Shown here piece by piece: positions 32,448-40,821 of a stretch of DNA of 57,914 bases. This DNA is from Streptomyces sp. IMTB 2501 (GTDB lineage Bacteria; Actinomycetota; Actinomycetes; Streptomycetales; Streptomycetaceae). Every line of letters starts with the position of its first letter. The stretch's first letter is position 1. The DNA lies in contig NZ_MQUS01000021.1 in NCBI RefSeq assembly GCF_001953885.1, positions 106,974 to 164,887 of the forward strand. The letters run 5' to 3'. The translations under genes and the position numbers were made by a program. The notes under the pieces were generated by a model that worked only from the letters and a program-made list of their open reading frames with translations, had not been told where the DNA came from and did not search any database.

Positions 32448-33628
32448 GTGGTGATGGACTCTCTGCTCTGGTTGGGTACCACGACCGGCGTGGTGACGAT
32501 GCCGAGCAGTTCGCGGTACACATCGGTGACCGCGTCCGCGGTCTGCTGTACGTCGTGGGCGGTGAGCACATGGGCGCGGCCCTGCGCGCCCAGCGCGGCG
32601 CGGAGCGGCCCTCGGAGCAGCAGCGCAGTCAGCGCGCGTGCCAGCGTGTCGGGGTCCTCCGGCGGCACCACGCAGTGCGGCAGATGGCCGGGCGGCAGGC
32701 TCTCGCGCGCCCCGTCCACGTCCGTGACGAGGACCGGCCGGGCGCACGCCATGGCCTCCAGCGGGGCGAGCCCCATGCCCTCCCAGCGGGACGGCAGGAC
32801 CACGACGTCGGCGGCCCGGTACCAGGGGGCGGCGTCGGCCGCCGCGCCGGCGAACTCCACCGACGGGGGCGCCACGGCACGCAGCCGGGCCGCGTCCGGA
32901 CCGTCGCCGACCAGCACCAGCCGGGCGGCGGGCAGCTGCCGCACCACGGCGGGCCAGGCCTGCAGCAGCACGTCCTGGCCCTTCTGGCGGCACAGCCGTC
33001 CCACGCACACGACGAGCGGGCCGGCCGCGGACCGGGCGACGTTCCCTTCCGGCTGGAACCTGCTCGTGTCGACGCCGTTGGGGATCACATGCCAGCGGGC
33101 GGCGATGCCGTGCTGTTCCCCGGTGCGGCGTTCGGCCTCGCTGACGCACAGCACGCGCGTGGCCCAGCGCGCCGCGAACTGCTCCCACTGCAGCGCAGCA
33201 TGGGCCATGACGCCGTCGACGGCCTCGAACGACCAGGCGTGCGGCTGGAAGACAGTGGGGATCCGGCCGCGCAGCGCGAGCCGCGCGGCGAGCCCCGCCT
33301 TCGCGCTGTGCGCATGCAGCACATCGGGCCGCACGTCGCGCACGAGCCGCGCCAACCGCCCCACTTCGCCGGGGAGTCGAGGCCCCGGCGAGCGGGTCGC
33401 TTCCCAGGGCAGCACCCTGCAGCCGGCCGCGCGCAGTGCGTGGGTCAGCGTGCCGCCCCGCGGGCAGGCCACGGTGACGCGCAGCCCCGCGGCGAGCTGC
33501 GCCGTCGCCAGGTCCGTCACGAACCGGGCGACACCGCCCTCTACCGGCTGGGTGACGTGCAGGACGTGCGGCTCGCGTGCGGCGGACCGCGTCGCACGGT
33601 GGGGGACGGAACCGAGGGGAATGCGCAT
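32444..33628 (-). CDS. GT4-family glycosyltransferase, first gene of the exopolysaccharide operon
   Basis: About 394 residues from ATG 33628 (GGAAGGGAAG about 11 bp upstream; an earlier GTG at 33670 has no RBS). GT-B fold: HVLHVTQPVEGGVARFV, LHAHSAKAGLAARLA, PHAWSFEAVDG, IPNGVDTSRFQPEG, VVCVGRLCRQKGQDVLL and the E-x7-E donor site SRWEGMGLAPLEAMACARPVL. Cytoplasmic, acts on the lipid-linked precursor. It heads an operon of seven intact genes in which nearly every junction overlaps. Confidence 0.92.
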   Translation of the reverse strand: MRIPLGSVPHRATRSAAREPHVLHVTQPVEGGVARFVTDLATAQLAAGLRVTVACPRGGTLTHALRAAGCRVLPWEATRSPGPRLPGEVGRLARLVRDVRPDVLHAHSAKAGLAARLALRGRIPTVFQPHAWSFEAVDGVMAHAALQWEQFAARWATRVLCVSEAERRTGEQHGIAARWHVIPNGVDTSRFQPEGNVARSAAGPLVVCVGRLCRQKGQDVLLQAWPAVVRQLPAARLVLVGDGPDAARLRAVAPPSVEFAGAAADAAPWYRAADVVVLPSRWEGMGLAPLEAMACARPVLVTDVDGARESLPPGHLPHCVVPPEDPDTLARALTALLLRGPLRAALGAQGRAHVLTAHDVQQTADAVTDVYRELLGIVTTPVVVPNQSRESITT

Positions 33629-34031
33629 GACCGAGGCTTCCCTTCCGAAGAAACATTCCGAACCCAGCACAATGGGTGTGATCGTAGGTTCGGCATAAAA
33701 CGCGTCGGATTCGGATGCAACACTAGCCGCTTATCCGTCTTTTTCTACTAACCCGTCACCTGTGTCGGAATGAGGGCCGTCATCAGAGTGATATTTCCCG
33801 CACCCCTCACCCACTTGGCCCCGCCGCACGCCGATGAACAGCCAGACAGATAATCCGATGAGAATTCCGCACGGCCTTTCAGGATGTATGAGTTCCGAGA
33901 ACTTGTCAGCAGCGGAGTTTCCCGTGGTGTCTGTCTCTCGTTAGCCCGGAAGAAGCGAGAGCCCAGACACTCGCGATGCCTCGAGGAGCGAGTCCCCTCC
34001 GGTGACTCGAGCTGCGTACGAAAGGAACACA
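33629..34031. other. Divergent promoter region of the exopolysaccharide operon and a secreted protein
   Basis: About 400 bp without a gene. It is notably AT-richer than its surroundings (33690-33760 contains CCGTCTTTTTCTACTAACCCG; 33845-33900 similar). It must hold the promoter for the eight-cistron minus-strand operon and for the plus-strand gene at 34032. A tandem CTCGAG-containing patch (33981-34013) precedes the RBS AAAGGAACACA. No clear palindrome was found. Confidence 0.5.
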
Positions 34032-34352
34032 ATGAAGAATCTGAAGGCTGCCGCCCTCATGGTCGGCACCCTGGCCATCGTCGGTGCCGCGGCGGCGCCC
34101 GCCGTCGCTGCGGACGTGCCGGCGCAGGGCCTTCTCGAGGACGGGAAGTCGGTCGCCCACTCGCTCCCCAACGCGGCCGCGATTCCGATGGGCGGCGTGA
34201 GCGACAACGTCAAGAGCACGGCGGAGGGCGTGAAGGAATCGGGCATCATCCAGACCCCCGTCTTCGGCCGCACCCTCCCGAACCCGCTCAACGGCAAGAG
34301 CCCCGCCAAGCTTCCCTCCAAGCTGCCGGCCAAGCTTCCCCTCGTCAGGTAA
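34032..34352 (+). CDS. Small secreted protein with basic PAKLPSKLP tail
   Basis: A 106-residue precursor; ATG 34032 is preceded by GAAAGGAACACA. Signal peptide MKNLKAAALMVGTLAIVGAA, cleavage near AVAADV. The mature chain of about 80 residues has no cysteine. It contains VFGRTLPNPLNGKSP and ends in a Lys/Pro repeat (AKLPSKLPAKLPLVR). Function unknown; the basic tail could bind anionic wall polymers or the exopolysaccharide. Convergent with the three-paralogue cluster. Confidence 0.82.
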   Translation: MKNLKAAALMVGTLAIVGAAAAPAVAADVPAQGLLEDGKSVAHSLPNAAAIPMGGVSDNVKSTAEGVKESGIIQTPVFGRTLPNPLNGKSPAKLPSKLPAKLPLVR

Positions 34353-34382
34353 AGACGCACACCTCGCTGGGCCATTCGGGTC

Positions 34383-34505
34383 GGCTCCGTTCATCGGAGC
34401 CGGCCTTCCGCGTTTTCCGGATCCACACCCGTATGCAGAAATGCAGACGTATGCAGAAATGCAGAAAAACAGCTGGCGGCCCGCCGTAGTTCGGCGGGCC
34501 GCCAG
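34383..34505. terminator. Two hairpins and an 18-bp tandem repeat between convergent genes
   Basis: Hairpin GGCTCCG-TTCAT-CGGAGCC (34383-34401) follows the plus-strand gene. Stem CTGGCGGCCCGCC (34473-34485) / 34493-34505 follows the minus-strand gene, with GAAAAAC giving a T-run on the minus strand. Between them GTATGCAGAAATGCAGA(C/A) occurs twice in tandem (34431-34448, 34449-34466). Confidence 0.75.
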
Positions 34506-34527
34506 GCTGGGGACTGCTCAGGACTGC

Positions 34528-34860
34528 TCAGAACAGCAGGCCGCCGGCGTACGGGGCGTTCTGCGACTGGTCGACCGTGGCCGTGTTGCAGGCAGCGTAG
34601 TGCGAGTTCGGCGCGGCGACACCGGCACCACCGAGGACGCCCACGGAGCCGTTGGACCACGGCGCGATGCAGCGGCCGTCGACCAGCGCGCCGTTGACGA
34701 CGGCAAGGCCCTGCTGAGGGGAGTTCACGACGACCGGGGACTCCGAGAACCCGTTGCCGCCGGTGACGGTCGTGGTGTTGTCGTCGGCCGCAGCGGCGCC
34801 ACCGGCCGCCAGGACGAGGCCCGCTGCCAGGACGGACAGGGCCGTAACCTTCTTACGCAT
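34528..34860 (-). CDS. Small secreted protein, family D (third of three tandem paralogues)
   Basis: A 110-residue precursor. MRKKVTALSVLAAGLVLAAG signal, cleavage near AAADD. Mature sequence: TTVTGGNGFSESPVVVNSPQ, LVDGRCIAPWSNGSVGVLGG, NSHYAACNTATVDQSQNAPY and GGLLF at the end. Two mature cysteines. It shares almost the whole mature core with 34954-35283 and 35343-35675. Leader has no long conserved block. Function unknown; high conservation among three copies implies a structural or secreted bulk product. Confidence 0.87.
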   Translation of the reverse strand: MRKKVTALSVLAAGLVLAAGGAAAADDNTTTVTGGNGFSESPVVVNSPQQGLAVVNGALVDGRCIAPWSNGSVGVLGGAGVAAPNSHYAACNTATVDQSQNAPYAGGLLF

Positions 34861-34953
34861 AGATGCGCCTTTCGGATGGGAGGGGCAGGCCGGGCGGGAA
34901 CGTCTGCCGACGTCCCCGCCCTACTCCGGGATGGTTCGGAGCGCAAAGGGGGG

Positions 34954-35283
34954 TCAGAAGAGCAGACCGCCGGTGTACGGGGCGTTCTGCGACTGGTTGA
35001 CGGCCGCCGTGTTGCAGGCGGCGTAGTGCGAGTTCGGCGCGATGGTCGCGGCACCGCCGAGGACGCCGACCGCGCCGTTGGACCACGGCGCGACGCAGCG
35101 CAGGTCGACAAGCGTGCCGTTGGAGACGACGGCGCCCTGCTGCGGGGCGTTCACGACAACCGGGGACGACGCGAAGCCGTTGCCGCCCGTGACCGTCGTG
35201 CAGTTGTCGGCTGCGGCAGTGCCGGCGGCCGCAAGGACGACGCCCGCGGCGAGGGCGGAGACGGCCGTAACCTTGTTACGCAT
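34954..35283 (-). CDS. Small secreted protein, family D (second paralogue)
   Basis: A 109-residue precursor from ATG 35283 (GGAAAGGACATTCC upstream). Signal MRNKVTAVSALAAGVVLAAA, cleavage near AAADN. Mature core SSPVVVNAPQ, LVDLRCVAPWSNGAVGVLGG, NSHYAACNTAAVNQSQNAPY, GGLLF. It differs by an extra cysteine at DNC near the mature N-terminus (three in total), leaving one unpaired unless it dimerises. The DNA is near-identical to the neighbours over the CCGTTGGACCACGGCGCGA segment. Confidence 0.87.
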   Translation of the reverse strand: MRNKVTAVSALAAGVVLAAAGTAAADNCTTVTGGNGFASSPVVVNAPQQGAVVSNGTLVDLRCVAPWSNGAVGVLGGAATIAPNSHYAACNTAAVNQSQNAPYTGGLLF

Positions 35284-35342
35284 GGAATGTCCTTTCCGGA
35301 CTGCGAGGGGGTTCACCTGCTCGGAATGACTCGAAGCAGGGG

Positions 35343-35675
35343 TCAGAAGAGCAGGCCACCCTGGTAACCGGCCTTCTGCGACTGGTCCACCGGCGCTGTG
35401 TTGCAGGCGGCGTAGTGCGAGTTCGGCGCGATGGTCGCGGCACCGCCGAGGACGCCGACGGCACCGTTGGACCACGGCGCGATGCAGCGGCCGTCGATGA
35501 GCGCGCCGTTGACGACAACCACCCCCTGCTGAGGGGCGTTCACGACGACCGGGGACTCCGAAAAGCCGTCACCACCAGTGACGTTGGTCGTGTTCGAGTG
35601 GGCGGAGGCAACGCCAGCGCTGCCACAGAGCGCGCTAAGGGCGAGTGCAGTGACGACCGCGAACTTCCTGGTCAA
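35343..35675 (-). CDS. Small secreted protein, family D (first paralogue)
   Basis: A 110-residue precursor with a TTG start (35675) preceded by AGGAAGGAACCGAG. Signal MTRKFAVVTALALSALCGSA, cleavage near ASAHS. Mature core FSESPVVVNAPQQGVVVVNG, LIDGRCIAPWSNGAVGVLGG, NSHYAACNTAPVDQSQ, GGLLF. Two mature cysteines. It is the first in transcription order of the three-gene family-D array; spacing between members is about 60-95 bp, so they are probably co-transcribed. Confidence 0.85.
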   Translation of the reverse strand: MTRKFAVVTALALSALCGSAGVASAHSNTTNVTGGDGFSESPVVVNAPQQGVVVVNGALIDGRCIAPWSNGAVGVLGGAATIAPNSHYAACNTAPVDQSQKAGYQGGLLF

Positions 35676-36084
35676 CTCGGTTCCTTCCTGGATTCACGGT
35701 AAGCCGCGCTTACATAGCAAGAAACCGAAATATGTGGCGAAAAGTCACGCAGACACTACCCATACGGTACGGATTCCACCGGATGGCGGAACGACGACCG
35801 TGCGCTGTATTAGCGGGCCGCATGCGGAGGAATGAATGCCGACGTGCGTCCGGCCCACTGGCAAGGAGGAATCCAGTGGGCCGGACAGGCTTGAGGCGTA
35901 TCCCCGGCACGCATCGGGCGCCGAAGGGCGCGGAGCCACTGGTCCGGCCGCGGCCCCTGGGGCCTGCGCCTTCGTGACGCGTCGGACGTGGGTCGTACCA
36001 GGAGGGCCACCGCGGGTCCGTCCCGCGGTGCTGCGGTGTCGGTCTGCGGCGGACGAGAACCGGATCAGAGTGTCAGAATTCGGG
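35676..36084. other. Intergenic region with two hairpins
   Basis: About 409 bp between minus-strand genes. The 35690-35800 part is AT-rich and should hold the promoter of the family-D array. Stem GTCCGGCCCACTGG (35848-35861) / 35873-35886 and stem CACCGCGGG (36008-36016) / CCCGCGGTG (36022-36030) are likely terminators of the upstream gene 36085-36504. No coding sequence accepted. Confidence 0.55.
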
Positions 36085-36504
36085 TCACGTCTGGTTGAGC
36101 AGGCTACCGAGACCGGCACTCGTCGGACCGTTCAGCGGGTGGAGCTGGACGGCACCGGTTCCCACGGGATTCTTCAGCGGAATTGCGGGCTTCTTGTTGC
36201 TGCCCCGGCCCATCCCGTCCAGGTATACACCGGAGACTTTCGCCGCCTTGTTGGTGCCGGTGACCGTCGACGCCTGGTTCTGGTCGAACGCATTGCCCTT
36301 GGTGAGACTGCCTTGCTTGGCCACTCGCATCACGGTGTCGGCCGCGGGTACGAGCGCCGGAGTCACCTCGGTCTGGGACATGAGGCCGAGCGGGCCGGTT
36401 TCGCGAGCAGGCGCCTTGGTGGCGGCCGACGCCGCGACGGCGGAGCCACCCACGAGACTCGCGCCGATGGCCAACGCCGCAGTTGTGAAAACTGCCTTCT
36501 TCAT
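36085..36504 (-). CDS. Secreted protein of unknown function
   Basis: A 139-residue precursor: MKKAVFTTAALAIGASLVGG signal, cleavage near ASAAT. The mature chain of about 110 residues has no cysteine. It contains VTPALVPAADTVMRVAKQGS, then KKPAIPLKNPVGTGAVQLHP and ends SAGLGSLLNQT. RBS AGGTGAATC precedes ATG. Not related to families A-D by eye. Conserved-looking Pro/Leu tail; function unknown. Confidence 0.82.
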   Translation of the reverse strand: MKKAVFTTAALAIGASLVGGSAVAASAATKAPARETGPLGLMSQTEVTPALVPAADTVMRVAKQGSLTKGNAFDQNQASTVTGTNKAAKVSGVYLDGMGRGSNKKPAIPLKNPVGTGAVQLHPLNGPTSAGLGSLLNQT

Positions 36505-36734
36505 GATTCACCTCACTTGAAGTTACCTCTGATCCGACAGACGCAGAACATAGCAGTCCACAGTGCGCCAAAAGCGATGCACTACTCCATACGTATGAAT
36601 GCCACGGGAGTGAAGAAGTGCATTTCTCGGAATTCCCCAGAGGGATTTGCATCCGGTCGGCGAATCAATTGATCTTATGGTGTTCCCAATGCGCGACAGT
36701 CAATATTCCGGACGAAAAACAGCTGAACTGAAAA

Positions 36735-37589
36735 CTAGGAAACAACGTCCTTGCGGGCGAATCCCCGGAAGGCCAGGGCGAAGAGCACGCATGCGTAGGT
36801 GAGGGAGATCGACGTCCCCTGGATCATGCCGGACCACTCGGGGTGCGGCTGTACGATGTCGGCCCAGGCGAACTGCCAGTGCGCGGGCAGGAAGTCACGC
36901 CAGTGGCCGAGCGCGGTGACGGCGTCCAGGACATTGCCGACGATGGTCAGGCCGACCGCGCCGCCGACCGCGCCGAGCGGGGCGTCCGTCTTCGTCGACA
37001 GCCAGAACGCGAGCCCCGCGGTGACCAGTTGGGACACGAAGATGTACGCCACGGTCACCGCGAGCCGCTGCACCGCAGTCCCGGTGTCGAGCGCACCGCC
37101 GGTGGGGATCTGCAGCGGGCCCCAGCCGTAGGCCGCCGTACCGACCGCGAGGGCGACCACCGGGAGCAGGATCATCGCGACCAGGCTCAGCCCGAGCGCC
37201 ACGACCAGCTTGGACCACAGCAGCCGGGCGCGGGGTACGGGTGCGGCGAGCAGATAGCGCAGGGAGGACCAGCCGGCCTCCGAGGCGACCGTGTCCCCGC
37301 AGAACAGGGCGACCGGGATCACCAGCAGAAAGCCGGCCGAGACGAACAAGTTCACCGCGGCGAAGTTGGCACCGGACGCGGTGGCCGTGTTCATCAGGGT
37401 GATCTGGCCGTTGCGGGCGGCCGGGTCGCCGCCGATCGCGAAGGCGACCAGCAGCACGAACGGCAGCAGGACCAGGATGGCGCCCATGATCAGCGTGCGC
37501 CGCCGCTTGAGCTGCCGGACCAGCTCGACCCGCAGGGGCAGCGTGTGCCGTGTCTGATAGCCGGCGGCGACCTCGGTGAGCACGCTCAT
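36735..37589 (-). CDS. ABC transporter permease (ABC-2 type)
   Basis: A 284-residue membrane protein with six hydrophobic segments and the ABC-2 permease layout: cytoplasmic N-terminus (VELVRQLKRRRTLIMG), a large first exoplasmic loop, and WSSLRYLLAAPVPRARLLWSK in the coupling-helix region. ATG 37589 overlaps the stop of the ATPase fusion (ATGA), so the two make one transporter. Substrate unknown. Confidence 0.9.
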   Translation of the reverse strand: MSVLTEVAAGYQTRHTLPLRVELVRQLKRRRTLIMGAILVLLPFVLLVAFAIGGDPAARNGQITLMNTATASGANFAAVNLFVSAGFLLVIPVALFCGDTVASEAGWSSLRYLLAAPVPRARLLWSKLVVALGLSLVAMILLPVVALAVGTAAYGWGPLQIPTGGALDTGTAVQRLAVTVAYIFVSQLVTAGLAFWLSTKTDAPLGAVGGAVGLTIVGNVLDAVTALGHWRDFLPAHWQFAWADIVQPHPEWSGMIQGTSISLTYACVLFALAFRGFARKDVVS

Positions 37590-40267
37590 GCGGAACCTCC
37601 TATCAGGGTGAGGAAGGCGTCTTCCAGGCGCCGGTGCGGGCCGACCGAGGCGACGGGCACGTCCAGCCGAACCAGCTCCACGACTAGCCGCTCGGCGGTG
37701 CCGCCGGCATTCAGCCGGACCAGCAGCCCGCCGTCGGCGCACACGGCGGAGGCGACGCCTGGCAGCGCGGCCACCTTCTCCGCGACGGGCTCCTCCACGG
37801 GTGCGGCGGTACCGACGAGCAGCGTGTCGCCGGAGCCGATGATGTCCCGGACGGGGCCCGCCTGGACGAGCCGGCCGCGGTCCATCACCACCAGATGCGT
37901 GCAGGACTGCTCGACCTCGGCGAGGAGATGGCTGGAGACGATCACCGTACGCCCGGCGGCCGCGTAGCGGATCATCACCTCGCGCATCTCGCGGATCTGG
38001 GGCGGGTCGAGGCCGTTGGTGGGTTCGTCGAGGATGAGCAGGTCGGGCAGGCCGAGCATGGCCTGGGCGATGGCGAGGCGCTGGCGCATGCCCTGGGAGT
38101 AGGTGCGCACCGCGCGGGCGAGCGCGTCGCCGAGCCCGGCGATCTCCAGGGCCTCGTCCAGATGGGCGTCCTCCGGCGGGCGGCCGGTGGCCCGCCAGTA
38201 CAGCTCCAGGTTCTCCCGGCCGGACAGATGCGGCAGGAAGCCCGCTCCCTCCACGAAGGCGCCGACTCTCGACAGCACGGGCGCGCCGGGCCGGATGGCG
38301 TGGCCGAAGACACGGATCTCGCCGTCGTCCGGGGTGATGAGGCCCATCAGCATGCGCAGGGTCGTGGTCTTGCCCGCGCCGTTGGGTCCGAGCAGGCCGA
38401 GCACCTGGCCCTTCTCGACGCGGAAGGACAGCTCGCGCACCGCGTACCGGTCGGCGGACTTCGCGTATCGCTTGCTCAAGTCCCTGATTTCCAGCGGGAC
38501 TTCGGCCAGCCGTGGGTCCGGTGCGGGGGTGGCCGTGCGGCGGCGGGCGGTGAGCAGCAGCGCGAGCGCGGTCGCCGCACCGGCCGCCGGCAGCCACCAC
38601 ACCCAGGCGGGCAGAGGTGCCGCGGCGGTGGTGACGGCGGGTGCCGTCGGCACGCTCAGGTCTCCCTTCAGGGAGACGGTGTAGAGGGCCGGGGCGGCCG
38701 GCGAGGCATAGCCGAGGTCGGTGGAGGCGAGGACCAGGCGGAGCCGGTGGCCCTTCTGCACCTCGTGGTCGATCGCCGGGAGGGTGACCGTGACGTCCTT
38801 GCCCATCTTGGCGCCGGTCACCCGGAACGGGGCGACGAGCTGGCCCGGCAGCACCTGCTGGGTGCCGTCGGGGCCGGCGTCGTAGACCTTGCCGAACAGG
38901 ACGGCTTCGTCGGTGGTCGAGGTGATGTGGACGGTGGCGGTCGGGGTGCCGGTGATCTGCAGGTCGCGGTGGAGCGGCGCGGAGTCGAACCTGGCGTACT
39001 GGCCGGGGAAGTCGAGGGAGACGCCGAGGCCCAGCGCGGACAGCTGGGTCAGGCCGCCGGCGCCGCCGAGGCCGGGCAGCGCGGAGACACCGGGCGGGCT
39101 GGCTCCGGCCGGGTTGGTGACGTGCTGGGTGCCGCCGGTCAGGACGACGGCGCGCGGGTGGTCGCGCAGGCCGGGGTAGGCGGCGGCGCCGGCACCACGC
39201 AGCTGGGCCGTGCCGTCGCCGGAGTTGACGCCGCCGGTGCGGGTGATCCGGAAGGCGGGGCCGGTGGCCGCGTTCTTGTCGCCCTTCAGATAGCGGTCGA
39301 ACCAGGCACGCACGCGTGCCTGGCCCCGGCCGGTCTCCATGTCGCCGCCGTCATGGCCGCCGGCGATCCAGTCGACGTCCACGGGGGCGCCGTTCGCCCG
39401 GATCGCCTTTTCGGCCGCGTCGGACTGGGCGAGGGTGAACAGGGAGTCCGTCTGGCCCTGCAGCAGCAGCGTGGGCACCTTGATGCGGGAGCCGACGGCG
39501 GACGGTGAGCGCTCCTGAAGAAGCTCGCGGGCGGACGCGTCCGGGGTGCCGGACTCGGCGACCCTGTCGTACATCTGGCACAGCGCGGGCTCGAAGCGGG
39601 CGCAGCCGCCGGCGGTGTTGAAGAAGATGCCGGTCCACAGCTTCTTGAACACGCCGTTCGGGAACAGGGCGTCCGCGAGGTTCCAGTACGTGATGGCCGG
39701 GGCGATGGCGTCGACCCGGCGGTCGTACCCGGCGGCGAGCAGGGAGATCGCGCCGCCGTAGGAGCCGCCGGCCAGGCCCACGCGTGGGTCGCCCGGTTTG
39801 TCGAGCTGGACCTCCGGGCGTTTCGCCAGCCAGTCGATGAGCCGGGAGACGTCGGCGACCTCGGCCTTCGGGTCGTTGAGCCCGATCTTGCCGGTGGATG
39901 CGCCGAAGCCGCGCGCGGACCAGGTCAGGACCGCGTACCCGTCCCGGGCGAGGTCCTCGGCCTGGCCGCGCATGTCGTCCTTGCTGCCGCCGAAGCCGTG
40001 CGCCAGCAGCACGGCCGGGTGGCGGCCGGCGCCGGCCGGGGCGAAGAACGAGGTGTCCAGGCGCACGCCGTCGACCGCCATGACCTGGCCGCTCTCGCGC
40101 ACCGTGCGTGTGTCCGCGGAGGCGACGGCCGCGGTCCATGTCCCGGCGCCGACGAGCACCACGGCGGCGGCCGCGGCGGTGACCAGCCTGCGCGGCCCCT
40201 TGAGCAGCCCCCGCACCGAGGGCAAGCGCTTCCTCAAACGCCCCCGGAGGGGCGGGCGAAGATCCAT
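37586..40267 (-). CDS. Fusion of exported-type alpha/beta hydrolase (X-Pro/CocE-like) with ABC ATPase
   Basis: An 893-residue fusion. Residues 30-50 form a signal-anchor (LVTAAAAAVVLVGAGTWTAA). About 55-330 is an alpha/beta hydrolase: LLAHGFGGSKDD oxyanion region, nucleophile in GLAGGSYGGAIS, then GGHDGG near the catalytic His. About 350-545 is a beta-rich X-Pro dipeptidyl-peptidase C-terminal-like domain. A second membrane segment (WVWWLPAAGAATALALLL, about 560) is followed by an ABC ATPase: Walker A GLLGPNGAGKTTTL, signature YSQGMRQRLAIAQ, Walker B LLILDEP, switch VIVSSH. Two membrane passes place the hydrolase outside and the ATPase inside. It pairs with the 36735 permease. Hydrolase and transport may act on the same ester or peptide. 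Confidence 0.88.
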   Translation of the reverse strand: MDLRPPLRGRLRKRLPSVRGLLKGPRRLVTAAAAAVVLVGAGTWTAAVASADTRTVRESGQVMAVDGVRLDTSFFAPAGAGRHPAVLLAHGFGGSKDDMRGQAEDLARDGYAVLTWSARGFGASTGKIGLNDPKAEVADVSRLIDWLAKRPEVQLDKPGDPRVGLAGGSYGGAISLLAAGYDRRVDAIAPAITYWNLADALFPNGVFKKLWTGIFFNTAGGCARFEPALCQMYDRVAESGTPDASARELLQERSPSAVGSRIKVPTLLLQGQTDSLFTLAQSDAAEKAIRANGAPVDVDWIAGGHDGGDMETGRGQARVRAWFDRYLKGDKNAATGPAFRITRTGGVNSGDGTAQLRGAGAAAYPGLRDHPRAVVLTGGTQHVTNPAGASPPGVSALPGLGGAGGLTQLSALGLGVSLDFPGQYARFDSAPLHRDLQITGTPTATVHITSTTDEAVLFGKVYDAGPDGTQQVLPGQLVAPFRVTGAKMGKDVTVTLPAIDHEVQKGHRLRLVLASTDLGYASPAAPALYTVSLKGDLSVPTAPAVTTAAAPLPAWVWWLPAAGAATALALLLTARRRTATPAPDPRLAEVPLEIRDLSKRYAKSADRYAVRELSFRVEKGQVLGLLGPNGAGKTTTLRMLMGLITPDDGEIRVFGHAIRPGAPVLSRVGAFVEGAGFLPHLSGRENLELYWRATGRPPEDAHLDEALEIAGLGDALARAVRTYSQGMRQRLAIAQAMLGLPDLLILDEPTNGLDPPQIREMREVMIRYAAAGRTVIVSSHLLAEVEQSCTHLVVMDRGRLVQAGPVRDIIGSGDTLLVGTAAPVEEPVAEKVAALPGVASAVCADGGLLVRLNAGGTAERLVVELVRLDVPVASVGPHRRLEDAFLTLIGGSA

Positions 40268-40382
40268 GCCTCAACGGTACGGGCCGCCACCGACAACCGA
40301 TGGAGCCGCTGGGCTGAACCCCCGCCCCTCCCCCAGGAGTACGGGGTCTGCCCGGCGTACACCAACCGTGGTACGAAGACGC

Positions 40383-40793
40383 ATGGACATTCGCCGCGCC
40401 ACCACCGTCGCCGAAGTCGTCGCCGCCGATCGCCTGTTCGACAACCCGGCGCGTCCCGAGTGGGCGGAGCGTTTCCTCACCACTGCCGGGCATCATCTGC
40501 TGCTGGCCTACGCCGGCGGAGGGCCGGTCGGCTTCGTCAGCGGGGTCGAGACGGTCCACCCCGACAAGGGCACCGAGATGTTCCTGTACGAGCTGGCGGT
40601 GGACGAGCCGTACCGGCGCCGGGGCATCGGGCGGGCGCTGGTGGAGCGGCTGGCCGCGCTGGCCCGGGAGCGGGGCTGTTACGGCATGTGGGTCACTGTC
40701 GACGCCGGGAACGACGTCGCCCTTGCCGCCTATCGCAGTGCGGGCGGCAAGGACGACGGGACGTGCACGGTGATGACGTGGGACTTCGCCTGA
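40383..40793 (+). CDS. GNAT acetyltransferase, AAC(3)-I-like
   Basis: A 136-residue cytoplasmic acetyl-CoA-dependent transferase; ATG 40383 chosen, the long upstream frame being a shadow of the opposite gene. The family motif A VDEPYRRRGIGRALVERLAA binds acetyl-CoA; MFLYELAVDEPYRRRGIG and the end VDAGNDVALAAYRSAGGK resemble aminoglycoside 3-N-acetyltransferases of the AAC(3)-I type. Substrate cannot be inferred; a chromosomal self-acting or general amine acetylase is possible. Divergent from the fusion ABC gene, convergent with the permease. Confidence 0.85.
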   Translation: MDIRRATTVAEVVAADRLFDNPARPEWAERFLTTAGHHLLLAYAGGGPVGFVSGVETVHPDKGTEMFLYELAVDEPYRRRGIGRALVERLAALARERGCYGMWVTVDAGNDVALAAYRSAGGKDDGTCTVMTWDFA

Positions 40794-40821
40794 GAGCGAG
40801 CCCCGCAGCCCCGACCGGGGC

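Noticed and set aside
30975..33656. 893-residue minus-strand frame fused to the sugar transferase
   Set aside because: The N-terminal 400 residues are an off-frame reading of the glycosyltransferase 32444-33628; ATG 32447 is the right start.
31149..33698. 849-residue plus-strand open frame across the exopolysaccharide operon
   Set aside because: Runs antisense through two well-supported genes; composition typical of high-GC frame shadow.
36735..38600. 621-residue minus-strand frame fusing Arg-rich sequence to the permease
   Set aside because: The N-terminal part is an off-frame reading of the ATPase fusion; the true start is ATG 37589 with an ATGA overlap.
40383..40793. Naming the GNAT as an aminoglycoside resistance gene
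   Set aside because: Similarity by eye to AAC(3)-I motifs is too general within the GNAT fold; substrate cannot be claimed.
39798..40793. 331-residue version of the GNAT with a long N-terminus
   Set aside because: The extra N-terminus lies antisense to the hydrolase-ABC fusion; the GNAT fold starts at ATG 40383.
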